This document shows positions 26,581 to 34,294 of a DNA stretch of 64,000 nucleotides, one piece after another. Position numbers and translations under genes: made by a program. The stretch spans positions 1 through 64,000 of the forward strand of contig DATKPD010000012.1 of the NCBI GenBank assembly GCA_035524315.1, read 5' to 3'. Each line of letters starts with the position of its first letter. Position 1 is the first letter of the stretch. The stretch is from BOG-938 sp035524315 (GTDB lineage: Bacteria; Pseudomonadota; Alphaproteobacteria; Caulobacterales; Caulobacteraceae). The notes beneath the pieces are model-generated. The model was not told the DNA's origin and searched no databases. It worked only from the letters and a program-made list of their open reading frames with translations.

Positions 26581-26594
26581 GGTATTATAATACC
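26581..26594. repeat. perfect 14-bp AT-rich palindrome after ctaA
   Basis: GGTATTATAATACC, symmetric about its centre, six bases beyond the ctaA stop and upstream of the rplM promoter. It contains TATAAT, so it could act as a -10 element, an operator, or part of a weak terminator. Confidence 0.5.
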
Positions 26595-26599
26595 TCTGA

Positions 26600-27631
26600 T
26601 CAGGGCCGCCGCGCGCGCCAGGCCAAGCCCACCGCCACCGCCAGCACCAGCGCCGCGGTCGCCTGGTGGACCACCGCCATCGCCAGCGGATCGCCCATCA
26701 TCAGCGTGCCTATGCCCAAAAGGGCCTGGACCGTGACCAGCGCGGCCAGGGCCAGGGCCAATGACTTGGCCGGCGTCGGAAGCCATACGGAACGCCGGGC
26801 CAGGATGGCGATGGTCCACGCAGCGAGGAACAGGACGTACGCGCCCAGGCGATGATGAAGTTGCACCGCCGCCTGGCTGTGCAGGGCCGAGCGCCAGAAC
26901 CCGCCCTGCCAGTAGTCGCGCGGGAACAGATGGCCGTTCATCAGCGGCCAGTCATTATAGACCAGACCCGCCCGGTTGCCGGCCACCAGCCCGCCCAGCA
27001 GGATCTGGAAGAACACGCCGCCGGCAAGCAGCCCGGCCATCAGCGGCCAGCGCGGGCGATGGGTCGGCCGCGCGGGTCCGTGCCAGGCGTCCAGTCCGGT
27101 CCACACCAGCAGGCAGAAGACCACCAGCGCCAAGCCGAGATGCACCGTCAGGCGCTCGGGCGCGACCTCGACCCGGCCCGCCAGGCCGCTGGCTACCATC
27201 CACCAGCCGACCAGGCCCTGCAGCCCTCCCAGCCCGAGCAGGAGCCAGCAGCGGCCCACCAGGCCGGGCGGGATCATCCGGCGGAAGAGAAACACCAGGA
27301 ACGGCACGGCGAAGGCGGCGCCGACGATACGGCCCAGCAACCGATGCGCCCATTCCCACCAGTAGATGCCCTTGAACGCCTCGAGCGACATGCCCCTGTT
27401 GATCAACTGGTACTGGGGGATGCGCTGATAGTTGCGGAACTCGGCCGCCCATTCGGCCGGCGACAAGGGTGGAAGGGCGCCGCGGATCGGCTTCCATTCG
27501 GTGATCGACAGGCCGGAATTGGTCAGACGGGTGGTCCCGCCCAGGATGACCATCGCGAACACCAGGACGGCGACCGCGAACAGCCACAGCCCCACCGCCC
27601 TTGCTCGCCCTGATTTCAGAAATGAGGTCAT
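26600..27631 (-). CDS. ctaA: heme A synthase (COX15/CtaA)
   Basis: 343-residue membrane protein hydroxylating and oxidising the C8 methyl of heme O to make heme A for aa3 oxidase. About eight membrane segments are visible. Family marks: ILGGTTRLTNSGLSITEWKPI near 30-50, with INRGMSLEAFKGIYWWEWAHRLLGR (the first conserved His pair region) near 90-115, and LVAGNRAGLVYNDWPLMNG plus the second-half HHRLGAY. ATG at 27631 starts the MTSFLKSG reading; the longer upstream reading is Arg-rich and not family-like. Divergent from a DUF2842 gene. Confidence 0.95.
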   Translation of the reverse strand: MTSFLKSGRARAVGLWLFAVAVLVFAMVILGGTTRLTNSGLSITEWKPIRGALPPLSPAEWAAEFRNYQRIPQYQLINRGMSLEAFKGIYWWEWAHRLLGRIVGAAFAVPFLVFLFRRMIPPGLVGRCWLLLGLGGLQGLVGWWMVASGLAGRVEVAPERLTVHLGLALVVFCLLVWTGLDAWHGPARPTHRPRWPLMAGLLAGGVFFQILLGGLVAGNRAGLVYNDWPLMNGHLFPRDYWQGGFWRSALHSQAAVQLHHRLGAYVLFLAAWTIAILARRSVWLPTPAKSLALALAALVTVQALLGIGTLMMGDPLAMAVVHQATAALVLAVAVGLAWRARRP

Positions 27632-27774
27632 CGGTCCCCGCGCGGCTCGCCCAAGCCTGCCTTGGACCCTCCCCGCCCTTGCCCTACGCCCCGTGCGGCG
27701 GCGCGTCCACCCTGGCCGCGGGCTCCCGCGCGGGCTATAGCCGGCTTTGGGGATCAAGGTTCGGTGAAACCAGC

Positions 27775-27972
27775 ATGACCGCGCATCAGCGAAAGGCCGT
27801 CGGCGGCGTCCTGACCCTGCTGTTCCTAGCCGCCTACATTTGGGCGGCGACGGTGATTGGCGAGGCCGTACCCAAGATCTGGTGGTCCCAACTGGCCTAT
27901 TACGTCATCACCGGCGTCGCCTGGGGCCTGCCCCTGATCCCGCTGATGCGCTGGATGAACCGGGGCGGATAG
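27775..27972 (+). CDS. DUF2842 small membrane protein
   Basis: 65 residues with two hydrophobic helices (about 9-29 and 36-58) and an IWW-containing loop between them. It matches my recollection of the alphaproteobacterial DUF2842 family: VGGVLTLLFLAAYIWAAT, then PKIWWSQLAYYVITGVAWG and PLMRWM. No known function. Divergent from ctaA across about 143 bases, so shared regulation with heme A synthesis is possible. ATG at 27775 chosen because the family starts there. Confidence 0.8.
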   Translation: MTAHQRKAVGGVLTLLFLAAYIWAATVIGEAVPKIWWSQLAYYVITGVAWGLPLIPLMRWMNRGG

Positions 27973-28028
27973 GCGCCGGACGCTGTACGCCCGGGTGACC
28001 TCAGCGTCCTGGCCTGAAGGGACGGCGA

Positions 28029-28643
28029 CTAGGGGGCCAAGCGCGCCCGTTCGCGGTCGATATCCTCATCGCTATAGGGCGGCGCGTTCTCGTCGAACAC
28101 CCAGCCCGCGCCGCGATAGGCCGCGCCCCTGGCGGCCAAGTCCACGTGCCCGACCTCGCTCAGCGCGGCCTCGGCCTGAGCAAACAGGGCGTCTTCGACC
28201 CTGGCGCTGACGATGGCCCCGCCACGCCGGACGCCTTCGGCCATCAGTTCGGCCTCGTCGCGATGAACGCCCGCGGTCGTCAGCCCCACGACCACGCCGG
28301 CTCCGGCCCCCGCGACGGCGCCCGCGACCGCCGTGCCGATGGCGGCGGCCAGCCAGCCCGCGGCCACCAGAGGCCCAAGCCCTGGCGTGACGATCAAGGC
28401 CACGCCCGCCAGCACGCCGCCGGCGGCGCCAAGCGTCCCGCCGATGGCGGCCCCGGTCTCAGCATCCTTGGCCACAGACTCTCCGGCGCTGTCGTGCTCG
28501 CCGTAGAGGCGCGCGGGCGCTTGGCCGGACGTGTGGCCCACGATGCTGATGTCCTCGGCTGGAACGCCGAGGCTTTCCAGCGCATCGACCGCGCGCTCGG
28601 CGTCGGGCAGCCTGTCGAACAGTCGAGCGATGGTTTGGGTCAT
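28029..28643 (-). CDS. YflT/general-stress-17M-like protein with glycine-rich membrane segment
   Basis: 204 residues. The N-terminal part (MTQTIARLFDRLPDAERAVDALESLGVPAEDISIVG) has the ferredoxin-like fold seen in heat-induced YflT/general stress protein 17M families. A long Gly/Ala-rich hydrophobic block follows (about 69-123, many GxxxG steps), likely two membrane helices. The C-terminal part contains HRDEAELMAEGVRRGGAIVSARV and an acidic tail. Start at 28643 has AAAGG about nine bases upstream. A stress-related role is inferred from the domain only. Confidence 0.75.
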   Translation of the reverse strand: MTQTIARLFDRLPDAERAVDALESLGVPAEDISIVGHTSGQAPARLYGEHDSAGESVAKDAETGAAIGGTLGAAGGVLAGVALIVTPGLGPLVAAGWLAAAIGTAVAGAVAGAGAGVVVGLTTAGVHRDEAELMAEGVRRGGAIVSARVEDALFAQAEAALSEVGHVDLAARGAAYRGAGWVFDENAPPYSDEDIDRERARLAP

Positions 28644-28760
28644 GTGTTCGCCTTTCCGCTGGCGGCTCGCGCGAGGGGCGGGACCTACGGCGCGCAGAGC
28701 GTGAGCTTGGAGAACAAGCCAGGCCTGCCCCGGTTCCCCGTGGCGGCCGCGCACCGCCCG

Positions 28761-29303
28761 TCAGGCGGCCGGCCTGCGCCGTTCAAACAGGATCGAAGGC
28801 GCCTCCCTATAGGTCGTCCGGGCGTATTCCTTGTATCCGCACAGCGCGGCCAACTCGATCGATGCGGCGTTGCGCGGGTCGATCATGCACACGGTCCGAA
28901 TCATGGACGGCCGCGCGTCGCACCAGGCCAGAGCCGCGCCCAAGGCCTCGCGCGCATAGCCCTTGCCCCGCGCCTGGGGCGCCAAGGCCCATCCGGCTTC
29001 CGGCGCGCCATCGAACCGTTCGCCCAGTCCGCGGCGAAATTCGCCGAAGCCGACCTCGCCCACGAAGGCGCCGGTCGCCTGCTCCCGCACGACCCAGTAG
29101 CCGAAGCCCAGCAGCGTCCAATGCCCGGCGTAGCGATGCAGCCGCGCCCAACTCTCGGCGGGAGTGGACGGCTTGCCGCCGATGTAGAGCGCGACCTGCT
29201 CCAAGGCCCACATCGCGGCGCTTTCGCTGTAGTCGTCCAGACGATGCGGCCGCATTTCGAGCCGGGCCGTCCGGATGACGGCGTGATCATGCGCCTGGAT
29301 CAT
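28761..29303 (-). CDS. GNAT-family N-acetyltransferase (RimJ/RimL type)
   Basis: 180 residues. Starts IRTARLEMRPHRLDDYSESAAMWA, typical of RimJ/RimL-like acetyltransferases. The acetyl-CoA loop is LAPQARGKGYAREAL (Q/R-x-x-G-x-G/A motif A) near 108-122, followed by IDPRNAASIELAALCGYKEY, the usual motif B region. Substrate unknown: ribosomal protein N-terminus, an antibiotic or a small molecule. It stands alone, with tRNA-Pro(GGG) just upstream. Confidence 0.88.
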   Translation of the reverse strand: MIQAHDHAVIRTARLEMRPHRLDDYSESAAMWALEQVALYIGGKPSTPAESWARLHRYAGHWTLLGFGYWVVREQATGAFVGEVGFGEFRRGLGERFDGAPEAGWALAPQARGKGYAREALGAALAWCDARPSMIRTVCMIDPRNAASIELAALCGYKEYARTTYREAPSILFERRRPAA

Positions 29304-29349
29304 CGCGGCGATGTTGGGAATGAGCCGACCCGCCTCCGGGAAGAGGCGA

Positions 29350-29426
<77 letters not shown>

Positions 29427-29480
29427 AGAGGGCGCCTTATAGGGGGCGCGATCCGGCCCGGCAATTGAAAAACCGGCCCG

Positions 29481-29981
29481 TCACGCGCCGCCGATCAGGC
29501 GCTCCAGCCGGGCCCGGGCGGCCAGCAGTCCGTCCAGGGCGTCCTGCAGCCGCGCCCGTTCCTCGGGCGATATCTCCCGGCCTCCCCGCTCAAACAGCGA
29601 CGGCGGATCGAACAGCGACGGCTCGGCCAGCGGCGAGGTCTGCACCGGCGGCGGCGACAGGGACGGGATCGGCTCCAGGGTCTCGGCGGGCGTCTGTATC
29701 TGGGCGGCGCTGGCGGCCGGAAGCGCCTGAAGCACCCGCTTCATGCCCTGTTCCTTGTGCAGCTTCTGCACGCCCTTGATGGTGTAACCCTCGTCGTGCA
29801 GCAGGGCGCGCACGGCGCGCAGCACGTCCAGGTCCTGAGGGCGATAGAAGCGCCGCCCGCCAGCCCGCTTCATCGGCCGGATGAAGGAGAACTTGGTTTC
29901 CCAGAAGCGCAGCACGTGCTGGGCTACGCCCAGTTCCTCGGCAGCCTCGGAAATGGTGCGAAACGCCTCTGGCCCCTTCAT
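29481..29981 (-). CDS. MerR-family transcriptional regulator
   Basis: 166 residues. Winged-helix DNA-binding domain at about 8-75: FRTISEAAEELGVAQHVLRFWETKF followed by RAGGRRFYRPQDLDVLRAVRALL. Unlike metal-sensing MerR proteins it has no C-terminal cysteines; instead there is a proline-rich linker and a helical end. This type sits directly after ihfA in many alphaproteobacteria, as here (16 bases). Target genes are unknown. Confidence 0.9.
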   Translation of the reverse strand: MKGPEAFRTISEAAEELGVAQHVLRFWETKFSFIRPMKRAGGRRFYRPQDLDVLRAVRALLHDEGYTIKGVQKLHKEQGMKRVLQALPAASAAQIQTPAETLEPIPSLSPPPVQTSPLAEPSLFDPPSLFERGGREISPEERARLQDALDGLLAARARLERLIGGA

Positions 29982-29997
29982 CGGGTCCGGCTTGACC

Positions 29998-30300
29998 TTA
30001 CTCGGCCAGGGCCCGCTGGATGCGGGCCTTCATGACCTGGGAGGCCCTGAAGCCGATCACGCGCCGCGGCTCGATGGAGGCGGGCTCGCCGGTCTTGGGA
30101 TTGCGGCCCATGCGCGCGCGTTTGGCGCGGACCTGGAACACGCCGAAGCCCGAAAGCTTGACCGTCTGGCCCTCTTCGAGGGCCTCGACCACGATGTCCA
30201 AGGTTCGCTCGACCAGACCGGCGCAGTCCTGCCGCGTCAGTCCGACCTCCTCATGCACCGCTTCGCAGAGATCCGCGCGAGTCAGTGTCCGTCCCTTCAT
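29998..30300 (-). CDS. ihfA: integration host factor subunit alpha
   Basis: 100-residue HU/IHF-family protein that bends DNA sequence-specifically as a heterodimer with IhfB. Marks: MKGRTLTRADLCEAVHEEVGL, KLSGFGVFQVR (GFG turn), and the arm GRNPKTGEPASIEPRRVIGF with its intercalating Pro. ATG 30300 fits the family start. Order fabH-ihfA-merR is a common alphaproteobacterial arrangement. Confidence 0.94.
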   Translation of the reverse strand: MKGRTLTRADLCEAVHEEVGLTRQDCAGLVERTLDIVVEALEEGQTVKLSGFGVFQVRAKRARMGRNPKTGEPASIEPRRVIGFRASQVMKARIQRALAE

Positions 30301-30409
30301 GCCAACGACCCCCGCCGGAAGGACCAAATCTGCTGAAGGTGTGCCGCGATAAACCCGGAAAGTCAAAGGGTTCGCGCGGGACGGCGCCAAAGCGCTTAAA
30401 AAATATGCT

Positions 30410-31390
30410 CTAGAAACGCGCCGCGCACGCGCCCCAGGTCAGACCGCCGCCCATCGCCTCGAACAGCAGCAGCTGGCCGGGCTTGACGCGGCCGTCCGCC
30501 ACCGCCTGGCTGAAGGCCAGCGGAATCGAGGCCGCAGAGGTGTTGGCGTGCTGGGCCACGGTGGAAACCACCTTGTTTTCGTCCAGCCCCAGGCGGTGGG
30601 CCACGCCGTTGAGAATGCGCTGGTTAGCTTGGTGAGGAATGAACCAGTCGACCTCGGCGATGGTCACGCCGGCGTCGGCGGCGGCGGCCTCGACAGCCTC
30701 GGCGATGTTAATCACCGCGTGGCGGAACACCTGGTTGCCCTGCATGCGCAGCTTGCCGACCTGGCCGTTGCTGGAGACGCCGCCGTCGGCGGTCAGCATC
30801 TCCTGCTTGGTCCCGTCCGAGCGCAGGGCGAAACCCAGAATCCCGCGGTCGGCCGAGGTCCCCTGCCCGGCGCACGGCTCCAGCACCACCGCGCCGGCCC
30901 CATCGCCGAATAGCACGCATGTGGAGCGATCGGTCCAGTCGAGCAGGCTCGACATTCGATCGGCCCCAATCACGAGGGCGCAGCGCGAGCGGCCGCGCGC
31001 CACGAAGCCGTCGGCCACGCTCAGGGCGTACACAAAACCGGTGCACACCGCCTGAACATCGAACGCCGCGCACACCGGCGCGCCCAGCTTGGCCTGGACC
31101 AGGGCGGCGGTGGAGGGGAAGGTCAGGTCGGGCGTGGTGGTGGCCACGATGATCAGGTCGAGGTCCTGGGCCGTGCGGCCGGCCGCCTGCAGCGCCGCCT
31201 TGGCCGCCTCGACCGCGAGGTCAGACGTGCCCTGGTCCGCGGCGGCGTAGTGCCGGTTGCGGATGCCGGTGCGCTCGGTGATCCATTCGTCGCTGGTGTC
31301 GACGATCTGGGTCAGGTCAGCGTTGGACACCTGGCGTTCGGGCAGATAGCCGCCCACGCCGGTGATGGCGCTACGGAGAACTGAACTCAA
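30410..31390 (-). CDS. fabH: beta-ketoacyl-ACP synthase III
   Basis: 326-residue condensing enzyme starting fatty-acid synthesis from acetyl-CoA and malonyl-ACP. Catalytic Cys116 is in DVQAVCTGFVYAL, His in WFIPHQANQRI, Asn in VAQHANTSAAS. Start: no ATG fits. A TTG at 31388-31390 overlaps the plsX stop as TTGA, gives an N-terminus (SSVLRSAITGVGGYLPE) of family length, and has GGAG eight bases upstream inside plsX; the longer reading would overlap plsX by more than 70 bases. So translation is probably coupled to plsX. Confidence 0.94.
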   Translation of the reverse strand: MSSVLRSAITGVGGYLPERQVSNADLTQIVDTSDEWITERTGIRNRHYAAADQGTSDLAVEAAKAALQAAGRTAQDLDLIIVATTTPDLTFPSTAALVQAKLGAPVCAAFDVQAVCTGFVYALSVADGFVARGRSRCALVIGADRMSSLLDWTDRSTCVLFGDGAGAVVLEPCAGQGTSADRGILGFALRSDGTKQEMLTADGGVSSNGQVGKLRMQGNQVFRHAVINIAEAVEAAAADAGVTIAEVDWFIPHQANQRILNGVAHRLGLDENKVVSTVAQHANTSAASIPLAFSQAVADGRVKPGQLLLFEAMGGGLTWGACAARF

Positions 31391-32457
31391 TGGGCGGTCT
31401 CCGCGGCCGCCTGGAGCGTCTCGACCTCGGGCAGGGCCGCGGCGAGTTGCTTCAGGCGCCATTCGATCTGCTTATCATAGTCGCTGTTGGCAAGGTCCAC
31501 GGCCACCTTGATCGCATTGGCGAAGCCCCGCGCGTCGGCGCCGCCGTGGCTTTTGACCACGATGCCCGTCAGGCCCAGCAGCGGGCCGCCGTTGACCAGG
31601 CTGGTGTCCAGCCGGGCGCCCATCTTCTTCAGCGCCGGGCCGGCGATCAGGGCGCTCAGCTTGGCTTGCAGTGAGGAGGTGAAGGCCTCGCGCAACACCT
31701 GGCGCACGAAGCGGGCGGTGCCTTCGGCGGTCTTCAGCGCGATATTGCCCGAAAAGCCGTCTGTGACGACCACGTCCACCGTGCCTTTGGCGATGTCGTC
31801 GCCCTCGACGAAGCCGCGATAGTCGAGATCCAGGCCGATCTCGCCCAGCAGGCGATGCGCCTCGCGCACCTCTTCGTGGCCCTTCTGCTCTTCCGACCCC
31901 ACGTTCAGCAGGCCGATGGTCGGCTTCTGCACCCCGTGCACCGCGCGGTGGAAGGCCTCGCCCATGATGGCGAACTCCACCAGCTGGGCCGCATCGCTGG
32001 TGACATTGGCGCCGACGTCCAGCACGGCGGAGCGTCCGCGCAGCGTCGGCCAGGTGGCCACGATCGCCGGCCGGTCGAGGCCGAGGATCATGCGCAGCTG
32101 CAGCTTGGAGATGGCCATCAGTGCGCCGGTGTTGCCGCCCGACACCGCCGCGCGCGCCTCGCCGTTGCGCACCGCTTCCACACAATTCCATAGGCTGGAG
32201 CCTTTGCCCCGCCGCAGGGCGTGCGCGGCCTTCTCCTCCGAGCCGATGGCCTTGTCGGTGTGACGCACCTCGCAGCGATCGCGCAGCTGGGGCAGACGCG
32301 CCAGCTCAGCCTCGATTCGCTCGGCGTCGCCGTGCAGCAGGAACCGATGCGCCTGCGCGCCCAGCCGCTCGCTCGCCAGGGCGACCCCCGGGACCGCGAC
32401 GGCCGGTCCATGGTCGCCGCCCATGGCGTCGATCGAAATCGCGATAGTGTTGGACAC
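31387..32457 (-). CDS. plsX: phosphate acyltransferase PlsX
   Basis: 356-residue enzyme converting acyl-ACP to acyl-phosphate for phospholipid synthesis (PlsX/PlsY route). Marks: ISIDAMGGDHGP at 7-18, AAVSGGNTGALMA, VLDVGANVTSDAAQL and VVTDGFSGNIALKTAEG. Immediately upstream of fabH, as in most bacteria. Unlike in E. coli, no rpmF lies between DUF177 and plsX; the gap is only 64 bases. Confidence 0.96.
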   Translation of the reverse strand: MSNTIAISIDAMGGDHGPAVAVPGVALASERLGAQAHRFLLHGDAERIEAELARLPQLRDRCEVRHTDKAIGSEEKAAHALRRGKGSSLWNCVEAVRNGEARAAVSGGNTGALMAISKLQLRMILGLDRPAIVATWPTLRGRSAVLDVGANVTSDAAQLVEFAIMGEAFHRAVHGVQKPTIGLLNVGSEEQKGHEEVREAHRLLGEIGLDLDYRGFVEGDDIAKGTVDVVVTDGFSGNIALKTAEGTARFVRQVLREAFTSSLQAKLSALIAGPALKKMGARLDTSLVNGGPLLGLTGIVVKSHGGADARGFANAIKVAVDLANSDYDKQIEWRLKQLAAALPEVETLQAAAETAH

Positions 32458-32521
32458 GCGGCCCTAAGCCCTCCGGAATTGAGCCGGACCCTACAGGGCC
32501 TCGGCGGCGATGCAAGTGCGG

Positions 32522-33073
32522 CTAGGCTTTCGGAGCCTTCAGTTGGGACAGAACGGCGAAGGGCGAAGGCTCCGGCGCCAGGTCCGGGGCGGCGAAAACC
32601 GCGTCCGGCTTGCGCGGGAACGGGTCCACCGCCAGCGACAGGTCCTCGACCACATAGGCCCCCAGATGCAGCAGACCGTCGCTGATCTCGTCGGGAGGGT
32701 CGTCGGCCTCCGGGTCAAGCTCCAGGTCCGGGTCGGCGGGATCGCCCAGCAACGCCGATCCTGTGGGAACCGCGCGCACGGTGAAATCGCCCGCCAGCAC
32801 GCTGTCGAACGGCTCCAGGCTCACCCCGCAGGTCTGGGTGACCTCCGCCGACCAGAGCCCGTGGATCTCCACCCCGTCCAGCCACGGCGAAATGCGCAGG
32901 GCGGCGTCCAGCGTCTTGAGCGCGTCCACGCCCACCGCCTCGGCGATGCGCGCCAGGGCCGGACCTTCGGCGATGATTCGACGCTCGACCGGCGCGCGAC
33001 CCACCTCGTGCAGAGGCATATCGACCGGCCAGGCGTCTGGAACGCCGGGTTCTAGACCGCGATCTTGGGCCAT
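32522..33073 (-). CDS. DUF177 / YceD-family protein
   Basis: 183 residues. Matches the YceD family (metal-binding, associated with 23S rRNA/L32 gene clusters): PVDMPLHEVGRAPVERRIIAE at the start, the conserved C in VTQTCGVSLEPF near 80, and an acidic stretch DPDLELDPEADDPPDEISDGLL; the canonical second cysteine pair seen in some members is absent. It overlaps the CBP3-like gene by 22 bases and precedes plsX. Confidence 0.88.
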   Translation of the reverse strand: MAQDRGLEPGVPDAWPVDMPLHEVGRAPVERRIIAEGPALARIAEAVGVDALKTLDAALRISPWLDGVEIHGLWSAEVTQTCGVSLEPFDSVLAGDFTVRAVPTGSALLGDPADPDLELDPEADDPPDEISDGLLHLGAYVVEDLSLAVDPFPRKPDAVFAAPDLAPEPSPFAVLSQLKAPKA

Positions 33074-33591
33074 TCGACCTCTCCTTCCAGCAAATGTTCC
33101 AGCGGCTGACGCGCCAGCGCGCCGCCCGTATCGGCCGCATAGCGGGCCACGCCCGCGCTGTCCGCCCCCTCCAGGGTGCGGCCGATCAGCGCTTCCAGCG
33201 CCTCCAGGCCCGGCCCGTCCTCCAGCGCCTGATCATAGGCCTTGGCCCGGCCATAGAACGCCTCGCCCAGCTTGCGCATCTTCTTGCCCACCGACAGGTC
33301 GCCCACGCCCAGTTCACGAAGGCCGTCGTCCAGGGCGCGCACATAGGCGTCGAACAGGGCCTGACCGGTCTCCGCGGCGCGCGGTCCCTGGCCCTTCAGG
33401 CGGTGCAGCAACAGGACCACGTGCAAGGTATAGAGCTCGAACCGGCCTTCCGGCGTGTCGGGCGCGCCCAGGCCCTCGTACAACGCCGGCTGACGCGCCT
33501 GAGCCACCGCCGCCGCATACAGCCGCCGCCCGGCGGCCGCGGCCGGACGGGGTGCAAACAGACGGGGCGCGAACAGACGGCCGAGGCTCAT
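33052..33591 (-). CDS. ubiquinol-cytochrome c chaperone family protein (CBP3-like)
   Basis: 179 residues, the bacterial homologue of mitochondrial CBP3/UQCC1, which helps assemble cytochrome bc1. Family marks: LYEGLGAPDTPEGRFELYTLH near 43-63, VVLLLHRLKG, LFDAYVRALDDGLRELGVGDLSVGKKMRKLGEAFYGRAKAY. ATG at 33591 has an AAAGGGAG ribosome-binding site; a start six codons upstream lacks it. First gene of the cluster leading to plsX-fabH, and divergent from bamE. Confidence 0.9.
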   Translation of the reverse strand: MSLGRLFAPRLFAPRPAAAAGRRLYAAAVAQARQPALYEGLGAPDTPEGRFELYTLHVVLLLHRLKGQGPRAAETGQALFDAYVRALDDGLRELGVGDLSVGKKMRKLGEAFYGRAKAYDQALEDGPGLEALEALIGRTLEGADSAGVARYAADTGGALARQPLEHLLEGEVEWPKIAV

Positions 33592-33724
33592 GGGGCGCTC
33601 CCTTTGCATATCCGTCCAAGTTTGGCCCCCGAATCGGCGCAGACGTCACGCGACGCCGAACTGGGAACATCATTGAACTAAGGGCGGCGGGACGTTAGGT
33701 CAAAGGCTGGAGACCAACAGCACG

Positions 33725-34219
33725 ATGGGATCGATGTTGCGCCGACCCGCTTTCGCCCTTTTCGCCGCCGCCGCACTCGCCGGCGCCGCGGTCACAGGCT
33801 GCGCCCCGATCCGTGAGCAGAACGGCTATCAGGCCATCGAGCACAAGCCGACCGACATGAAGGTCGGCACGGACACCAAGTCCACGGTGCTGGATTCGCT
33901 CGGCAGTCCGTCGGTGGTGTCGACCTTCGACCCCAACGTCTGGTTCTACATGTCCCAGCGGACCAGCCAGCTCGCCTACCACGGCCTGCGGGTCACCCGC
34001 CGAAACATCGTCCAGATCACCTTCGACAAGGACAGCGAGAAGGTGACGAACGTGCAGACCTTCACCCTGAAGGACGGCCACATCATCGCTTACAACGGTC
34101 GCGAGACGCCCACGCGCGGCCGCGAGCTATCGGCCATCGAACAGCTGCTGGGCAATATCGGACGCGGCACCATGCTGCCCCAGCAGGACGCGGCGCCGGG
34201 TTCGCGCCCCGGGCCGTAA
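33725..34219 (+). CDS. bamE: outer-membrane protein assembly factor BamE
   Basis: 164-residue lipoprotein of the BAM complex that inserts beta-barrels into the outer membrane. Signal peptide with lipobox VTGC, lipidated Cys26. The SmpA/OmlA fold follows: VGTDTKSTVLDSLGSPSVVSTFDPNVWFY and then IVQITFDKDSEKVTNV. In-frame ATGs at 33725 and 33734 are both possible starts. Divergent from the CBP3-like gene; convergent with hppA, from which it is separated by a shared terminator. Confidence 0.92.
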   Translation: MGSMLRRPAFALFAAAALAGAAVTGCAPIREQNGYQAIEHKPTDMKVGTDTKSTVLDSLGSPSVVSTFDPNVWFYMSQRTSQLAYHGLRVTRRNIVQITFDKDSEKVTNVQTFTLKDGHIIAYNGRETPTRGRELSAIEQLLGNIGRGTMLPQQDAAPGSRPGP

Positions 34220-34248
34220 GCGCCCTCGCCGTCTGACCCCAACGAAAA

Positions 34249-34274
34249 CGCCCCGGAAGTCGCCTTCCGGGGCG
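34249..34274. terminator. bidirectional terminator between bamE and hppA
   Basis: Stem CGCCCCGGAAG/CTTCCGGGGCG with a 4-base loop, 11 bp and GC-rich. It lies between convergent stops at 34219 (bamE) and 34295 (hppA). A-rich bases precede it (GAAAA at 34244), giving a U-run for the hppA direction. Confidence 0.85.
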
Positions 34275-34294
34275 TTCGCTTGTCAGGCTGAGGC

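Noticed and set aside
32458..32521. rpmF (L32) between DUF177 and plsX
   Set aside because: Only 64 bases, with no L32-like reading; the L32 gene must be elsewhere.
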